Of a DNA stretch of 64,000 nucleotides, positions 9,600 through 19,402 are shown piece after piece (position 1 is the first letter of the stretch; each line of letters starts with the position of its first letter). The stretch is taken from assembly GCF_011398925.1 (NCBI RefSeq), contig NZ_AP022842.1, positions 3,026,001 to 3,090,000 of the forward strand, read 5' to 3'. The position numbers and the translations under genes were made by a program. The notes below the pieces were generated by a model, which was not told the origin of the DNA, did no database searches, and was given only the letters and a program-made list of their open reading frames with translations. This DNA is from Bacillus sp. KH172YL63. Lineage in GTDB: Bacteria; Bacillota; Bacilli; Bacillales; Bacillaceae_B.

Positions 9600-10625
9600 T
9601 TATTTAATGAACATGGCATCTCCAAAGCTGAAGAAGCGATATTGTTCTTTGACGGCCGTTTCATAGGCGTGCATGACGTTTTCCTGACCTGCAAACGCAC
9701 TGACAAGCATGATGAGGGTCGATTTAGGCAAATGGAAGTTGGTGATGAGGCCATCGATCCCTTTGAATTCATAACCTGGATAAATGAAAATATTCGTCCA
9801 GCCATTCTCTTCCACGAACTCCCCGTGCTTGGAAGCAATCGTTTCAAGTGTACGGGTCGAAGTCGTTCCGACCGTGATGATCCGCCCGCCACTTGCCCTG
9901 ACTTCGTTCAGGAGGCGTGCAGTTCCTTCTGATACTTGATAGAACTCTGCATGCATGTCATGGTCCTCAATCGTATCAACCGATACCGGCCTAAACGTCC
10001 CCAAGCCGACATGAAGGGTGATGAATGCAATATGTACACCTTTTTCCCTTAGTTCATCCAACAGCTCTTCGGTAAAGTGAAGGCCTGCTGTCGGTGCAGC
10101 CGCTGAGCCTCTTTCACGGGCAAAAACCGTCTGATAGCGGTCCTGTTCTTCGAGACGTTCACGGATATACGGTGGAAGCGGCATTTCGCCGAGTTCATCC
10201 AGCACTTCATAAAAGATGCCTTCATATTGGAATTCAAGGATCCTGCCCCCGTGTTCTTTTAATCCGACACAGGTAGCTTTCAGCTTGCCGTCCCCGAAGA
10301 CGATCTCGGTACCGACCCGGATCCGTTTGGCAGGCTTGACAAGTGTTTCCCACTTATCTCCGTCCTCCTGCTTCAAGAGCAGCACTTCAATGTTGGCCCC
10401 TGTATCTTCTTTTTGCCCAAAAAGACGGGCAGGCAGTACCCTCGTGTCATTCAGGACGAGGCAGTCCCCTTCCTGAAGGTAATCGACGATATGTTTAAAG
10501 CGGAGATGATCCATCGAACCATCTTCCTTATCAAGCACCATTAATCTACTTTCAGATCGATTTTCCAGAGGGGTCTGGGCAATCAGTTCTTCAGGTAAAT
10601 GAAAATCAAAATCTTCTACTTTCAC
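9600..10625 (-). CDS. queA: S-adenosylmethionine:tRNA ribosyltransferase-isomerase
   Basis: QueA transfers and isomerises the ribosyl part of S-adenosylmethionine onto the preQ1 base in tRNA, the step after Tgt. The 341-residue product has the usual length. Hallmarks are [18 protein letters not shown] at the N-terminus, [15 protein letters not shown], the serine/threonine-rich [11 protein letters not shown], and [15 protein letters not shown] near the C-terminus. It starts at GTG 10625 after AGGTGAC. It lies directly upstream of tgt in the same operon, so it would have no substrate if the tgt frameshift is real. Confidence 0.95.
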   Translation of the reverse strand: MKVEDFDFHLPEELIAQTPLENRSESRLMVLDKEDGSMDHLRFKHIVDYLQEGDCLVLNDTRVLPARLFGQKEDTGANIEVLLLKQEDGDKWETLVKPAKRIRVGTEIVFGDGKLKATCVGLKEHGGRILEFQYEGIFYEVLDELGEMPLPPYIRERLEEQDRYQTVFARERGSAAAPTAGLHFTEELLDELREKGVHIAFITLHVGLGTFRPVSVDTIEDHDMHAEFYQVSEGTARLLNEVRASGGRIITVGTTSTRTLETIASKHGEFVEENGWTNIFIYPGYEFKGIDGLITNFHLPKSTLIMLVSAFAGQENVMHAYETAVKEQYRFFSFGDAMFIK

Positions 10626-10662
10626 AGTTTGTCACCTAGCTTATAAAATCTCACTCATGTTC

Positions 10663-10869
10663 CTATTTGAATCGGCCGATTATATAAAAGACAACCGAAA
10701 GTATAACACTTAACAGGATGGAAGTCATAAGTGGAAAATAAAATGTTGTATGTTCTTTCTTAACAATGATATCCCCTGGGAGTCTGCCAATTTTAATGAA
10801 TTGCATCAGAAACCCGACGATGAGGATGATCCCGCCGACGATCATCAATAATTTAGGCAGTCCGGTCAC
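10663..10869 (-). CDS. DUF2905 small membrane protein
   Basis: A 68-residue protein with two hydrophobic helices (about residues 5-24 and 47-64) joined by the family motif [14 protein letters not shown]. These are the marks of DUF2905 proteins, commonly encoded between ruvB and queA; the function is unknown. The GTG start overlaps the ruvB stop (GTGA), indicating translational coupling. Confidence 0.85.
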   Translation of the reverse strand: MTGLPKLLMIVGGIILIVGFLMQFIKIGRLPGDIIVKKEHTTFYFPLMTSILLSVILSVVFYIIGRFK

Positions 10870-11867
10870 TGGTTCGGCACCTCCATCTGGAAATGGTCAT
10901 ATACGTGATGGGTGACGATCCTTCCTCTCGGCGTCCGTTGGATGAACCCGATCTGCAATAAATACGGTTCATACACATCTTCAATCGTATGGGATTCTTC
11001 ACCGATGCTTGCAGCAATCGTGTCGAGTCCAACAGGGCCACCCCTGAAGCGCTCGATGATGCCTTTGAGCAGCTTGTGATCGATGTGATCAAGCCCGAGC
11101 TTATCGACTTGAAGGAGTTCGAGTGCTTCCCTTGAAAGGGATGTGGTGATGTTTCCATCCCCCTTCACCTGGGCAAAGTCCCTTACACGGCGCAACAGAC
11201 GGTTGGCGATCCGGGGGGTGCCCCGTGAACGCCTGGCGAGCTCCTCGGATGCAGTCGCCTCGATCTTCGTGTTCAGAATCGCAGCGGTCCGCTGGACGAT
11301 TTCATTCAATTGCTCTTCATTATAATATTCCAATCGGCATAAAACACCAAATCGATCCCTTAAAGGGGCTGACAGGGCACCGGCACGGGTGGTGGCCCCC
11401 ACCAATGTGAACGGCGGAAGATCTAAACGGACAGAACGTGCACTCGGACCATTTCCGATGACGATATCTAAGCAGAAGTCTTCCATTGCAGGGTACAGGA
11501 CCTCTTCGATCGCCCGGGGCAATCGGTGGATCTCATCGATAAACAGCACATCCCCTGGTTCCAAAGCCGTCAGGACAGCGGCTAAATCCCCCGGTCTCTC
11601 GATGGCTGGACCGCTCGTGGTCCGCAGATTCACGCCCATTTCATTGGCAATGACAGCGGCAAGCGTCGTCTTACCCAATCCCGGAGGGCCGTATAAGAGG
11701 ACATGATCCAGTGTTTCCTGTCTCATCTTTGCCGCTTCGATGAATACCTCGAGATTATGCTTCACCTTATCTTGCCCAATATATTGTTTTATCGTCTGCG
11801 GACGCAGCGAATATTCAAAGGAATCTTCATTCATTTCCGATTCGCCTGATACGATTCTTTCTTCCAA
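10866..11867 (-). CDS. ruvB: Holliday junction branch-migration helicase RuvB
   Basis: This AAA+ motor works with RuvA to move Holliday junctions during recombination repair. The 333-residue protein shows Walker [12 protein letters not shown], Walker B FIDEIHRL, sensor 1 VGATTRAG, the arginine-finger region APLRDRFG, and the C-terminal winged helix ([15 protein letters not shown]). The start codon is TTG at 11867, preceded by GGGGGAG. It is co-transcribed with ruvA, 28 bp upstream. Confidence 0.97.
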   Translation of the reverse strand: MEERIVSGESEMNEDSFEYSLRPQTIKQYIGQDKVKHNLEVFIEAAKMRQETLDHVLLYGPPGLGKTTLAAVIANEMGVNLRTTSGPAIERPGDLAAVLTALEPGDVLFIDEIHRLPRAIEEVLYPAMEDFCLDIVIGNGPSARSVRLDLPPFTLVGATTRAGALSAPLRDRFGVLCRLEYYNEEQLNEIVQRTAAILNTKIEATASEELARRSRGTPRIANRLLRRVRDFAQVKGDGNITTSLSREALELLQVDKLGLDHIDHKLLKGIIERFRGGPVGLDTIAASIGEESHTIEDVYEPYLLQIGFIQRTPRGRIVTHHVYDHFQMEVPNQ

Positions 11868-11895
11868 ATCGATCTCCCCCTTTCAAAGAATCCAC

Positions 11896-12507
11896 TTATT
11901 TCAATAAAAGCTGGAGCGCTTTTCTGATGATTTCGTCGGATGAATGGCCTTCTCCTTTTAGCTTAGGCGTAATTTTCTTGATTTCACGCTCAGAGTACCC
12001 CAATGCTTTAAGGGCAAGGATCGCTTCATCAAATGCTTCATCTTTCCCGTGAGAAACATCGGTTTCTTCAGGATTCGAGAATAAACTCGGAAAGTAATCG
12101 GGAACAACATCCTGCAGCTTCCCTTTCAGATCGAGGATCATCTGGCGGGCAGTCTTTTTCCCTACGCCGGGAAACTTCGTCAGGAAGCTTTCATTCTCTT
12201 CTTCGATCGCAGTGATCACCTGCTGTGGTGCACCGGAGGCAAGGATTGCCAAGGCACCCTTTGGACCGATCCCTGATACATTTAATAGTTTCATAAAGAG
12301 CAGCTTCTCTTCGATTGATAGAAATCCGTAAAGAGCAATAAGGTCCTCCCTTACATGCTGGTATGTAAAAATCTGAATCTCTTGATTCTGATACTTGGAA
12401 TACACGAACGGGTTCGCCGTGTACAGCTGATAGCCGATCCCGTTGTTCTCCACCACGACATACTCGGGCCCGACTTGACTCACGGTCCCTTTAATATATT
12501 CGTACAT
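11896..12507 (-). CDS. ruvA: Holliday junction DNA-binding protein RuvA
   Basis: RuvA binds four-way junctions as a tetramer and loads RuvB. The 203-residue product has the N-terminal OB fold ([20 protein letters not shown]), two helix-hairpin-helix motifs ([16 protein letters not shown] and [18 protein letters not shown]), an acidic linker and the small C-terminal domain ([21 protein letters not shown]) that contacts RuvB. It is first in the ruvA-ruvB-DUF2905-queA-tgt-yajC operon. Confidence 0.97.
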   Translation of the reverse strand: MYEYIKGTVSQVGPEYVVVENNGIGYQLYTANPFVYSKYQNQEIQIFTYQHVREDLIALYGFLSIEEKLLFMKLLNVSGIGPKGALAILASGAPQQVITAIEEENESFLTKFPGVGKKTARQMILDLKGKLQDVVPDYFPSLFSNPEETDVSHGKDEAFDEAILALKALGYSEREIKKITPKLKGEGHSSDEIIRKALQLLLK

Positions 12508-12612
12508 TCAAATCGCTCCCTGTGTGCTATATCACATGACATTTCGTCATGTTTCTTTAAAAAGTCATATAAAACCTATTGTATCATATCACTATTTAAA
12601 ACGGGGAGAAAG

Positions 12613-12759
12613 ATGGACCGGAATGAAACACTTGTTCTAAGAGCAGGATGGCTTGGGCAAAAGGATCGTGTCAGAGGGGATCACTCAATCTGCGTCGGAC
12701 CTCCGCTTTTTTGGCGGAAGGGTGATCCTTATCCGAACCAACAGGATGATCGTGCATGA
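12613..12759 (+). CDS. Possible 48-residue small protein (doubtful)
   Basis: An ATG at 12613 follows GGGGAGAAAG and opens 48 codons: MDRNETLVLRAGWLGQKD and onward, ending NQQDDRA. I recognise no family and see no signal or membrane helix. Part of the frame overlaps an imperfect hairpin around 12690-12730. The rest of the gene-free stretch 12508-12866 holds the bofC terminator and the divergent ruvA upstream region. It could equally be non-coding. Confidence 0.2.
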   Translation: MDRNETLVLRAGWLGQKDRVRGDHSICVGPPLFWRKGDPYPNQQDDRA

Positions 12760-12760
12760 A

Positions 12761-12825
12761 AATAGAAAAATCCGGATGCATTCGATTTTCATCAATCACA
12801 TGAGTGTCGAATATCGTCCGGATTT
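12761..12825 (-). terminator. Intrinsic terminator downstream of bofC
   Basis: AAATCCGGA (12768-12776) pairs with TCCGGATTT (12817-12825), with the inner ATTCGA/TCGAAT extending the stem. On the minus strand TTTTTCTATTTT follows. Confidence 0.7.
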
Positions 12826-12866
12826 CCCTTCACCTTATGGAAGATAGGCGCTGCCACTTCCGATGA

Positions 12867-13415
12867 TTATTTAGGTACAGAATAAGGCTTATATTGTTCA
12901 AGTACCTCTTCATATTCCTGCTTTGACTTGATGGGGATGCCTTTGACCAAATCTTCATGCCGTTTGCTTTCAAGCTTTCCGACATCGATTTGAAAGAAAG
13001 ATTGAATGATCTCGGCCTGCCCCGGCTTGCCGTTGAAAATGGAGAGGACACCCCTTTCGGAAATCCCGAAATACCCGTTCGTCTTCAGCAGAGGGGAGAT
13101 ATCATCCATCTGTCTTTGGAAAACAACCTGATCTTCCGTCATGTCGATCAGCTGCCATTGTTCGTATGTGGCCCAGAAATCTTCCATGCTCCAGATCGTT
13201 TCCTGCACGATTTCTTCACTCACTTCACCATCAAGGTACACCCTTTCCAGAATGACCGTAATCGTGTGGGCCGAAGCCACCTCTGCAGGTGTTTCATTCA
13301 GCTCCAGCAAAGAATTCCCATCGGCAGCCTGTTTCTCCTCAGAATAAAAGAACGTAAAGTAAAATGCACCAATTAACAACATCACCATAAACACGATCCG
13401 AACCTTCATCGTCAT
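12867..13415 (-). CDS. bofC: BofC intercompartmental signalling factor
   Basis: BofC is a forespore-made protein exported to the space between the spore membranes. In B. subtilis it restrains SpoIVB and so controls the timing of sigma-K activation. The product (about 182 residues) has one N-terminal export helix (VFMVMLLIGAFYFTFFY), then a domain with TITVILERVYLDGEVSEE and the BofC C-terminal domain (GYFGISERGVLSIFNGKP). The ATG at 13415 is favoured because GAGGTGATC, an extended anti-Shine-Dalgarno match, lies 8 bases away; a GTG three codons earlier overlaps that site. The spoIVFA/FB genes acting in the same checkpoint lie at 29.7-31.3 kb. Confidence 0.92.
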   Translation of the reverse strand: MTMKVRIVFMVMLLIGAFYFTFFYSEEKQAADGNSLLELNETPAEVASAHTITVILERVYLDGEVSEEIVQETIWSMEDFWATYEQWQLIDMTEDQVVFQRQMDDISPLLKTNGYFGISERGVLSIFNGKPGQAEIIQSFFQIDVGKLESKRHEDLVKGIPIKSKQEYEEVLEQYKPYSVPK

Positions 13416-13513
13416 CGTGATCACCTCGAACTTAATTTATGTACCACTCTATCCACTAGTCTTTCCAAACCCTGTTCACAATATCCACCACAATGGATAT
13501 TTTAGGGACGGAC

Positions 13514-13880
13514 CTTTATAAAAAAAGACTGTTTTCGTAAACATTGTGGCTTTTAAAAAAGCGAGATGCGGTTGATTTCCGCTCCAGATGCTCGCTTTCC
13601 AGGGATGGCGGTGAGCCTCCTCGGACTTCGTCCTGCGGGGTCTCACCTGTCCATCAGTTCCCGCAGGAGTCGATCATCTTCCGCTCCAATCAACCATCGA
13701 AGATAAAAACCATAAATCCACGGAATTAACTGCTTATTCATCTTCTAAATAGTAGTGATAAACTTAATTCAAGTACATACCCCTTGATTCATTGATTTAT
13801 TACGCAGTCTCAAATTACTGAAGCTGCTCACATTAACACCTTATAGCAACAATCTATGCGAAAAGAGCCTCATAAAAAAG
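13514..13880. repeat. Copy 1 of a ~370 bp repeat with long inverted arms
   Basis: Nearly the same sequence recurs at 56051-56420. The strongest stretch (13555-13715) contains GGTTGATT and AATCAACC as outer arms and GGTGAG/CTCACC as an inner stem around TCCTCGGACTTCGTCCTGCG. In this copy the arm pair GATGCTCG/CGATCATC has lost one base pair. The right end (CAACAATCTATGCGAAAAGAG) runs into the T-tract of the coxA terminator. There is no transposase frame. It fills most of the gene-free stretch 13416-13919. Confidence 0.85.
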
Positions 13881-13913
13881 ACTACCCAAGAGATCGACTC
13901 TTAAAGTAGTCCT
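13873..13913 (-). terminator. Intrinsic terminator downstream of coxA
   Basis: On the minus strand GACTAC pairs with GTAGTC, with an inner AAGAG/CTCTT stem, followed by CTTTTTTATG. The T-tract coincides with the edge of the repeat. Confidence 0.75.
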
Positions 13914-13919
13914 TCATTG

Positions 13920-14657
13920 CTATTGTTTGATGCGGTTCTTCAAGGTGGTAAACATATCGTGGAGGTCGAAATTGATTCCGTCCCTTGGCCCTCCGTCACG
14001 AAGGTCATTATCGATGTTTCTTACCCTGCTGAACGTCCCTTCATCGGTCACGACCGAAACCGTCCGTCCGTGAAGATACGGCTGCACGGCTTTTTTCACT
14101 CTGGCCTTCGTTTCGTCCACTTTGCTGTGATCATCAAGTTCGATCGCAATCAGGACGTCAGACCCATAAGCGACAGCACGGACGTCGCTGACATTTTCCA
14201 CCTTACCGGTCACATCACCGATCTTCTCAGCCAAATCCCCTTCATAGGCAGTATAATAAGATCTTTTCGCTTTCCGTGTATTGTCATCGAGGTGCCCGTG
14301 ATAATTTGCATCTCCGTGGCTCGCACGGGCATCCTGCTTCAGGAAATTCTCATCATATTCTGCAAGGGGGCTTGATGGATTCCGTGGATTTCCGTTTTCA
14401 TCCTTGACTTGAAGGAATTTACGTTTCTGCTTCCGGATATCCTGGCCTTCTTTCCCGACAGAATGATCATACATTTCGGTCAGAGGTCCGTCCCTCTCAT
14501 CACGTTCATCACCGCCATGGCCTTCGTTTGAGTAGAAGCCAAGCGGTTCATAGGAGTCTGAATATCGATCCTGCGCTTTTTCTTCACCGCTATTGCATGC
14601 TGTCAGACCCGCTGTCATGACGAGAGTCAATGGGACCATGAATAATCGTTTATCCAA
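13920..14657 (-). CDS. coxA: YhcN/YlaJ-family sporulation lipoprotein, CoxA-like
   Basis: A lipoprotein with signal helix MVPLTLVMTAGLTAC, the lipobox L-T-A-C giving the lipidated cysteine. The C-terminal ~120 residues (EKIGDVTGKVENVSDVRAVA onward, with VLIAIELDDHSKVDETK) are the YhcN/YlaJ sporulation lipoprotein domain. The middle is hydrophilic and Asp/Glu/Arg-rich. Its place beside safA matches B. subtilis coxA (yrbB), a spore cortex protein, although a kinase-like gene is inserted between them here. I start it at TTG 14657, 8 bases after AAGGAGGA. Confidence 0.85.
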   Translation of the reverse strand: MDKRLFMVPLTLVMTAGLTACNSGEEKAQDRYSDSYEPLGFYSNEGHGGDERDERDGPLTEMYDHSVGKEGQDIRKQKRKFLQVKDENGNPRNPSSPLAEYDENFLKQDARASHGDANYHGHLDDNTRKAKRSYYTAYEGDLAEKIGDVTGKVENVSDVRAVAYGSDVLIAIELDDHSKVDETKARVKKAVQPYLHGRTVSVVTDEGTFSRVRNIDNDLRDGGPRDGINFDLHDMFTTLKNRIKQ

Positions 14658-14734
14658 TGGTGATTCCTCCTTCAACCCGATACTTGAGCAGAATGCTGCT
14701 CACCATTAGGTTGTGAAAGGAAGCACCCCTTCAT

Positions 14735-15733
14735 TCAATCAATGTTTGGATTCATCCCCTGCAATTGGTTAATGATCCGTCGCACTTCCCCGTGAAGCTC
14801 TTGATTGAACTGCATTCTCTCCGGGAATTGCCGGATCGTGATGTTCATTAAATATCCCCATACCCGTTGCTTATAGTACTGATCTTCACGTATGAATCGA
14901 TTCCATTCCCTGAATACATCTGTGGGATACATTAATCCAATATAAAACAGGAGCTCATTTTCATACTTCCGGAAAGCGTCCAGCTGTTTGAGTTCAGAGA
15001 GGGACCAATTCACATATGGCAGGATACGGTTGGCGTACTGCAGGTCATCGGTCATTTCTGTAGAACGGGACATCAAATCGAAATCAATCATATACACCCT
15101 TCCATTTTTCCCACGCAAAAAATTATGGTGGGCCACGTCACCATGGGTGATGCATGTGGCAAACGCAGGATGATTGATTGACTTTAATTCCTTTAACGAC
15201 CATCTGCCCCATTCTAAATACGTGTACAAATAATAAGGCTGAATGAACGCTTGCAGATAGGGAAGATTATATTGAAATTGAATCATGCGCTTTTTCCATT
15301 TTTTCAACCATTTATACTGAGGCACTTCTTCTGTCCATGAGTGACGGATCCGCTTGGAAACGGAGTGGAATTTCTTTAATACGTTCAATGCATCCTGCCG
15401 GTCCTTCGGGTGATCATATGAAATCGGCCGGGACGTTTCCAACCAGGTGGTGATCCCGATCGGAAACCCTTCGAATAAGAGCATCTCCCTGTCATGGATC
15501 GGATGAAACGGGAGGACATGATGGAAATTCGCTTGAATCAAGTCCCCGATCAGCCGTTCCTGCAACAGGAATTTCAATTGATTCGGATACCGTTTGACAA
15601 ACCATTTCGTGCCATGGGTCTTCAGCACCCACTTCCCGTCTTTTATCCGTTTCAGGGTTGCGCCGGGATCGTTCATCTTTCTTTGTAAAAAAGAAAGGAG
15701 ACGATGTGAATAATCGTCCCCTCGTGCATGCAT
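14735..15733 (-). CDS. CotS/YutH-like spore coat kinase homologue
   Basis: A 332-residue member of the aminoglycoside phosphotransferase/choline kinase-like superfamily, in the group that includes the spore coat proteins CotS, CotI, YutH and YsxE. The catalytic-loop equivalent is THGDVAHHNFLRG and the metal motif is MIDFDLM, both of which look intact. The N-lobe is short, with WVLKTHGTKWFVKRY containing the likely ATP-binding lysines. The ATG at 15733 lies right after the safA stop, with GAAGGAT overlapping, so the two are one transcript. A coat-related role is inferred from family and neighbours. A second member lies at 63043. Confidence 0.8.
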   Translation of the reverse strand: MHARGDDYSHRLLSFLQRKMNDPGATLKRIKDGKWVLKTHGTKWFVKRYPNQLKFLLQERLIGDLIQANFHHVLPFHPIHDREMLLFEGFPIGITTWLETSRPISYDHPKDRQDALNVLKKFHSVSKRIRHSWTEEVPQYKWLKKWKKRMIQFQYNLPYLQAFIQPYYLYTYLEWGRWSLKELKSINHPAFATCITHGDVAHHNFLRGKNGRVYMIDFDLMSRSTEMTDDLQYANRILPYVNWSLSELKQLDAFRKYENELLFYIGLMYPTDVFREWNRFIREDQYYKQRVWGYLMNITIRQFPERMQFNQELHGEVRRIINQLQGMNPNID

Positions 15734-15734
15734 G

Positions 15735-17291
15735 TTATCCTTCAAAGTCGTCATCGTTGAAATTCGGCATTGCAAATGGTCTTGGACCGAACATCCCCTG
15801 GGGTCCCATCTGCATTCCCTGACCTTGAGGTCCCATCGGCATCCCTTGCGGCCCCATTTGCATTCCCTGGCCGGGCATTTGTCCGGGCATTCCTTGACCC
15901 ATCATTCCCGGTCCGAAGCCGTAGGGCTGCTGCTGCATTCCTTGGGGCATCTGTTGTTGCATTCCTTGAGGCATTTGCTGCATTCCTTGGGGCATCTGTT
16001 GTTGCATTCCTTGAGGCATTTGCTGCATGCCTTGAGGCATCTGCTGCTGCATCATCGGATGAGGCATCATCGGACCGAATCCTTGAGGTCCGCCGCATCC
16101 ACAATCACCTGGATCACTTGCCCCCATCACGTTTGACGGCTGACCCATCGGCATTTGCGCTCCCATGACATTGGACGGCTGACCCATCGGCATCTGGTAT
16201 CCGTTCATCATCGGCGGCGACTCTTCTGTCGATGCTCCCTGGACTTGACCGCCCGGCCCCATCATCCCCGGCATTCCGCCTTGGAATCCTGGTCCCGGCA
16301 TGACCGGTGAAACAGGATAACAATGCTGCGGGAACATTTGCGGCGGCATTTGAGGCGCTTGCCCTTCATCAGAAGCGCCCATCACCCCGGACGGCTGACC
16401 CATCGGTTGTTGCATTGGCATTTGCATCGGCATTTGCATTGGATTCTGCATTGGATTCTGCATATGCATAGGCATTTGCATCGGATGCTGCATCGGCATC
16501 TGGCCTTGAGGCATGTATGGCATGACTGATGATGATTCATCGTCATATCCCATCTGCTGCATCATTGGCATATTCTGCATGCCAGGCATGGACTGAGCAC
16601 CTTGAACCTGACCGCCTGGTCCCATCGGCATTCCATATCCGGCACCTGGATGCATCCCCCCTGGAGGCGGGCAGAAGCCTGGTCCTGGCATTACAGGCGA
16701 AACAGGTACGCAATTATTCGGGTTATTGTACATAGGCTGTGCGTTTCCTCCTTGTGATGGCATTTGTAAGCTTTCTTCTTCTTGAACACCTTTTACGGCT
16801 TCTTGCTTTGGTTTTGGCTGTTCTTTCGCTTTCGGGAGCACATTGGTCGGTTTAGGCGGGGATTTCGGCTTCGGCTTCATTTGCTGTTTCGGCTGCTGCA
16901 CCTGCATGTTTGCCATATTCATCATGTAGTAATTGTTGATATCGATTTCAGGGACAACTGGCTGGGGCATTTTTGGCGTGAATGGCTTTTGGGCTTCTTT
17001 CGGCTTTTCTTTCTTCGTTTCCTGCACCGGCATGGCCATAGGTTTCTGCTCTTTGAATGGATGCTCCGCTTTAGGCATCTCTTTCTTCGGCATCTCCTTG
17101 GATCCGTAATTGATTTGTGTCTCTTTTTTCACAGATCCGCCTGTAGTCGGCACTTTGATTTTCATCCCCGGCATGATCATATCGGGGTTTGAAAGCTGGG
17201 CGTTCATCTGTTTTAATTCTTCGAAATTCACGCCGTACTTCTTGGCGATTTTCCAAAGAGTATCTCCTTTTTGAACAATATGGATTTTCAC
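15735..17291 (-). CDS. safA: SafA-type spore coat/cortex morphogenetic protein
   Basis: SafA binds cortex peptidoglycan through an N-terminal LysM domain and nucleates inner coat assembly. Here LysM covers residues 2-48 (VQKGDTLWKIAKKYGVNFEE to GMKIKVP). A Lys/Pro/Glu-rich linker follows to about residue 185. The C-terminal half is extremely rich in Met, Gln, Gly and Pro, with units MPQGMQQ (about six times), MGQPS(G/N)VMGA (four times) and two copies of PVSPVMPGPGF followed by GPGGQVQGA. The GTG start has GAGGAGGG at 8 bases. Position beside nadA and coxA matches B. subtilis. In B. subtilis an internal start gives a shorter C-terminal form; several internal Met codons could serve, but I cannot pick one. 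Confidence 0.92.
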   Translation of the reverse strand: MKIHIVQKGDTLWKIAKKYGVNFEELKQMNAQLSNPDMIMPGMKIKVPTTGGSVKKETQINYGSKEMPKKEMPKAEHPFKEQKPMAMPVQETKKEKPKEAQKPFTPKMPQPVVPEIDINNYYMMNMANMQVQQPKQQMKPKPKSPPKPTNVLPKAKEQPKPKQEAVKGVQEEESLQMPSQGGNAQPMYNNPNNCVPVSPVMPGPGFCPPPGGMHPGAGYGMPMGPGGQVQGAQSMPGMQNMPMMQQMGYDDESSSVMPYMPQGQMPMQHPMQMPMHMQNPMQNPMQMPMQMPMQQPMGQPSGVMGASDEGQAPQMPPQMFPQHCYPVSPVMPGPGFQGGMPGMMGPGGQVQGASTEESPPMMNGYQMPMGQPSNVMGAQMPMGQPSNVMGASDPGDCGCGGPQGFGPMMPHPMMQQQMPQGMQQMPQGMQQQMPQGMQQMPQGMQQQMPQGMQQQPYGFGPGMMGQGMPGQMPGQGMQMGPQGMPMGPQGQGMQMGPQGMFGPRPFAMPNFNDDDFEG

Positions 17292-17380
17292 TCTATTTTC
17301 CCTCCTCAGGCATAAGTCTATATATCCTATGACAAGATAGGCAAATTGCTAATCATCTACATAAAAACTTATGAGATATC

Positions 17381-17419
17381 AAAAAAAAATATACCGTCCC
17401 GGACGTCCGGGACAGTATA
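17381..17419 (-). terminator. Intrinsic terminator downstream of nadA
   Basis: On the minus strand GTCCCGG-ACGT-CCGGGAC, extended by TATACT/GGTATA, is followed by nine T residues. It separates the nad operon from safA. Confidence 0.92.
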
Positions 17420-17450
17420 TTTCAATTGATCATTTCTGAGTGATGATGCC

Positions 17451-18557
17451 TCATGCCCGTGATAACATGCGCTCCAGAGCAAAAATGGCATTCTCCGATA
17501 CCTTTTCATCCACCTTGATGATATTTCTCGGATTTCCTTCTACAATATTTTCAAGGGACCATAAGAGGTGGGGCAAATCGATGCGATTCATTGTCAAACA
17601 AGGACACATATAAGGATTCAGGGAAACGATCTCCTTATCAGTGTGTTGATCGATCAATCTTTTCACAAGATTCATTTCTGTGCCGATCGCCCATTTCGAG
17701 CCGGCTTCGGACTGTTCAATCGTGTCGATGATGTATTTCGTGCTTCCATTCATATCGGATTTCTCTACAACTTCCCGGCGGCATTCCGGGTGGACGATGA
17801 TATTCATGTCAGGATGCTTACTCCGCACATCTTCAATATTTTTCACTGTGAAATTTTCATGCACGGAACAATGCCCTTTCCACAGAATCACCTTTATATC
17901 CCCCAGTTCCCCTTCAAAAGCAAGCTCATTCATCACCGGATCCCAAACGGCCATTTCAGTCAGGGCTACACCAAGGTCGGCAGCTGTATTGCGCCCCAGA
18001 TGCTGATCGGGCAGGAACAGGATGCGCGGCTTTTCACCCAGCGCCCATTCTACCATCCTGTGGGCATTCGAAGACGTGACCGTCGCCCCACCATTCTTTC
18101 CGACGAAGCTTTTGATCGCCGCAGTCGAATTCACGTAGGTGAGCGGAAGGATCGTGTCACCGAATATGTCCATGAGGATTTCCCAGGCTTTTTCTGTTTG
18201 ATAAATATCTGCCATATCGGCCATGGAACAGCCAGCCCTCATGTCAGGGAGGATGACCGACTGATTTCCATCAGTTAAGATATCAGCCGTTTCAGCCATA
18301 AAATGAACCCCGCAAAACACAATGTATTCTGCGTCTTTATTACGGGCGGAAATTTGCGCAAGCTGAAGGGAATCACCGACGGCATCGGCGAATTGAATCA
18401 CTTCATCCTTTTGGTAGTGATGCCCTGGAATAAACAGCTTCTTGCCCAAAAGGTCTTTGATTTCCCTTACCCTCTCCTCCATTTGTTCGGTTGTAAGATT
18501 GGTGATGCTTTGCGGCAACATGCCCGTTTCCTTCGTTAATTCATCAAGTAACCCCAT
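17451..18557 (-). CDS. nadA: Quinolinate synthase A
   Basis: NadA condenses iminoaspartate (from NadB) with dihydroxyacetone phosphate to quinolinate using a [4Fe-4S] cluster. The ~368-residue length is that of the Bacillus-type NadA. Likely cluster cysteines are in [26 protein letters not shown] and MCPCLTMNR. Substrate-binding motifs include [14 protein letters not shown] and YVNSTAAIK. The ATG at 18557 has AAAGGGG 7 bases upstream; the alternative ATG at 18563 overlaps the nadC stop as ATGA. It is the last gene of nadB-nadC-nadA. Confidence 0.96.
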   Translation of the reverse strand: MGLLDELTKETGMLPQSITNLTTEQMEERVREIKDLLGKKLFIPGHHYQKDEVIQFADAVGDSLQLAQISARNKDAEYIVFCGVHFMAETADILTDGNQSVILPDMRAGCSMADMADIYQTEKAWEILMDIFGDTILPLTYVNSTAAIKSFVGKNGGATVTSSNAHRMVEWALGEKPRILFLPDQHLGRNTAADLGVALTEMAVWDPVMNELAFEGELGDIKVILWKGHCSVHENFTVKNIEDVRSKHPDMNIIVHPECRREVVEKSDMNGSTKYIIDTIEQSEAGSKWAIGTEMNLVKRLIDQHTDKEIVSLNPYMCPCLTMNRIDLPHLLWSLENIVEGNPRNIIKVDEKVSENAIFALERMLSRA

Positions 18558-18559
18558 GT

Positions 18560-19402
18560 TCATACCCCTTTCCCAATTGTGACCCTTGCACTGATGTCTA
18601 ATGATTTCACTGAATGGGTCAAGTATCCGAGAGAAATATACTGAACCCCTGTCGCCCCGTACTCAGCCAGACGGTCCCTCGTGATTCCCCCGGAAGCTTC
18701 CGTTACGATATGGGAAGGGACAAGCGGAATCCATGATGCAATCTCCTCAGGACTGCAGTTATCGAACATAATGACATCTGCCCCGCTTTCGACCGCTTCA
18801 ATCAACTGCTCTTTCGTTTCAATTTCCACTTCCACCTTCACCATATGACCGACCTTCGCCTTCACCATCTTCACCGCTTCAGCGATGGATCCTGCGAAGG
18901 AAATATGATTGTCCTTCAGCATGACACCGTCGTAAAGACCATTCCGATGATTGAACCCGCCACCGGTCCGAACCGCATATTTCTCAAGCATCCTGAGTCC
19001 CGGTGTCGTTTTCCGCGTATCACAGATCCTCACCCCGGTGCCATTCACCTCCTGGACGGCCCGATACGTCTCAGTCGCAATACCGCTCAGGCGCTGTATC
19101 AGATTCAGTACCACCCGTTCAGCCTGCAGGAGATCACCCATCGGACCCTTGATTGCGGCAATCCGCTGCCCTCTTTCGACCCATTCCCCGTCTTCTGCAA
19201 ATACCTGGACGTGGATGTCAGGATGAAAGAGACTGAAACCTGTTTCGATCACTCCTTTTCCGCAAAAAATCCCTTCCTCTTTCATATAAAAGGAAAAAGA
19301 ACCTTCGTCATCCGTAAACAAGGTGTCAGACGACAGGTCCCCATCGCCGAGATCTTCAAGATAAAACGCTTCAAGCATAGATTTCAGTTTCATTTTGTTC
19401 AT
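18560..19402 (-). CDS. nadC: Nicotinate-nucleotide pyrophosphorylase (carboxylating)
   Basis: NadC converts quinolinate and PRPP to nicotinate mononucleotide, releasing CO2. The 280-residue protein shows the N-terminal [41 protein letters not shown] with [20 protein letters not shown], and the C-terminal barrel segment [20 protein letters not shown] and EASGGI. Start at ATG 19402 with GAAGGTGGG upstream, overlapping the nadB 3' end by about 30 bp, which suggests translational coupling. Confidence 0.96.
   Translation of the reverse strand: MNKMKLKSMLEAFYLEDLGDGDLSSDTLFTDDEGSFSFYMKEEGIFCGKGVIETGFSLFHPDIHVQVFAEDGEWVERGQRIAAIKGPMGDLLQAERVVLNLIQRLSGIATETYRAVQEVNGTGVRICDTRKTTPGLRMLEKYAVRTGGGFNHRNGLYDGVMLKDNHISFAGSIAEAVKMVKAKVGHMVKVEVEIETKEQLIEAVESGADVIMFDNCSPEEIASWIPLVPSHIVTEASGGITRDRLAEYGATGVQYISLGYLTHSVKSLDISARVTIGKGV

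Noticed and set aside
13514..13880. Insertion sequence
   Set aside because: No transposase frame and no clear target-site duplication could be read, so I call it only a structured repeat.
15732..17192. His/Leu- or Ala-rich plus-strand frames opposite safA
   Set aside because: They are antisense shadows of the Met/Gln/Pro repeats; composition alone creates them.
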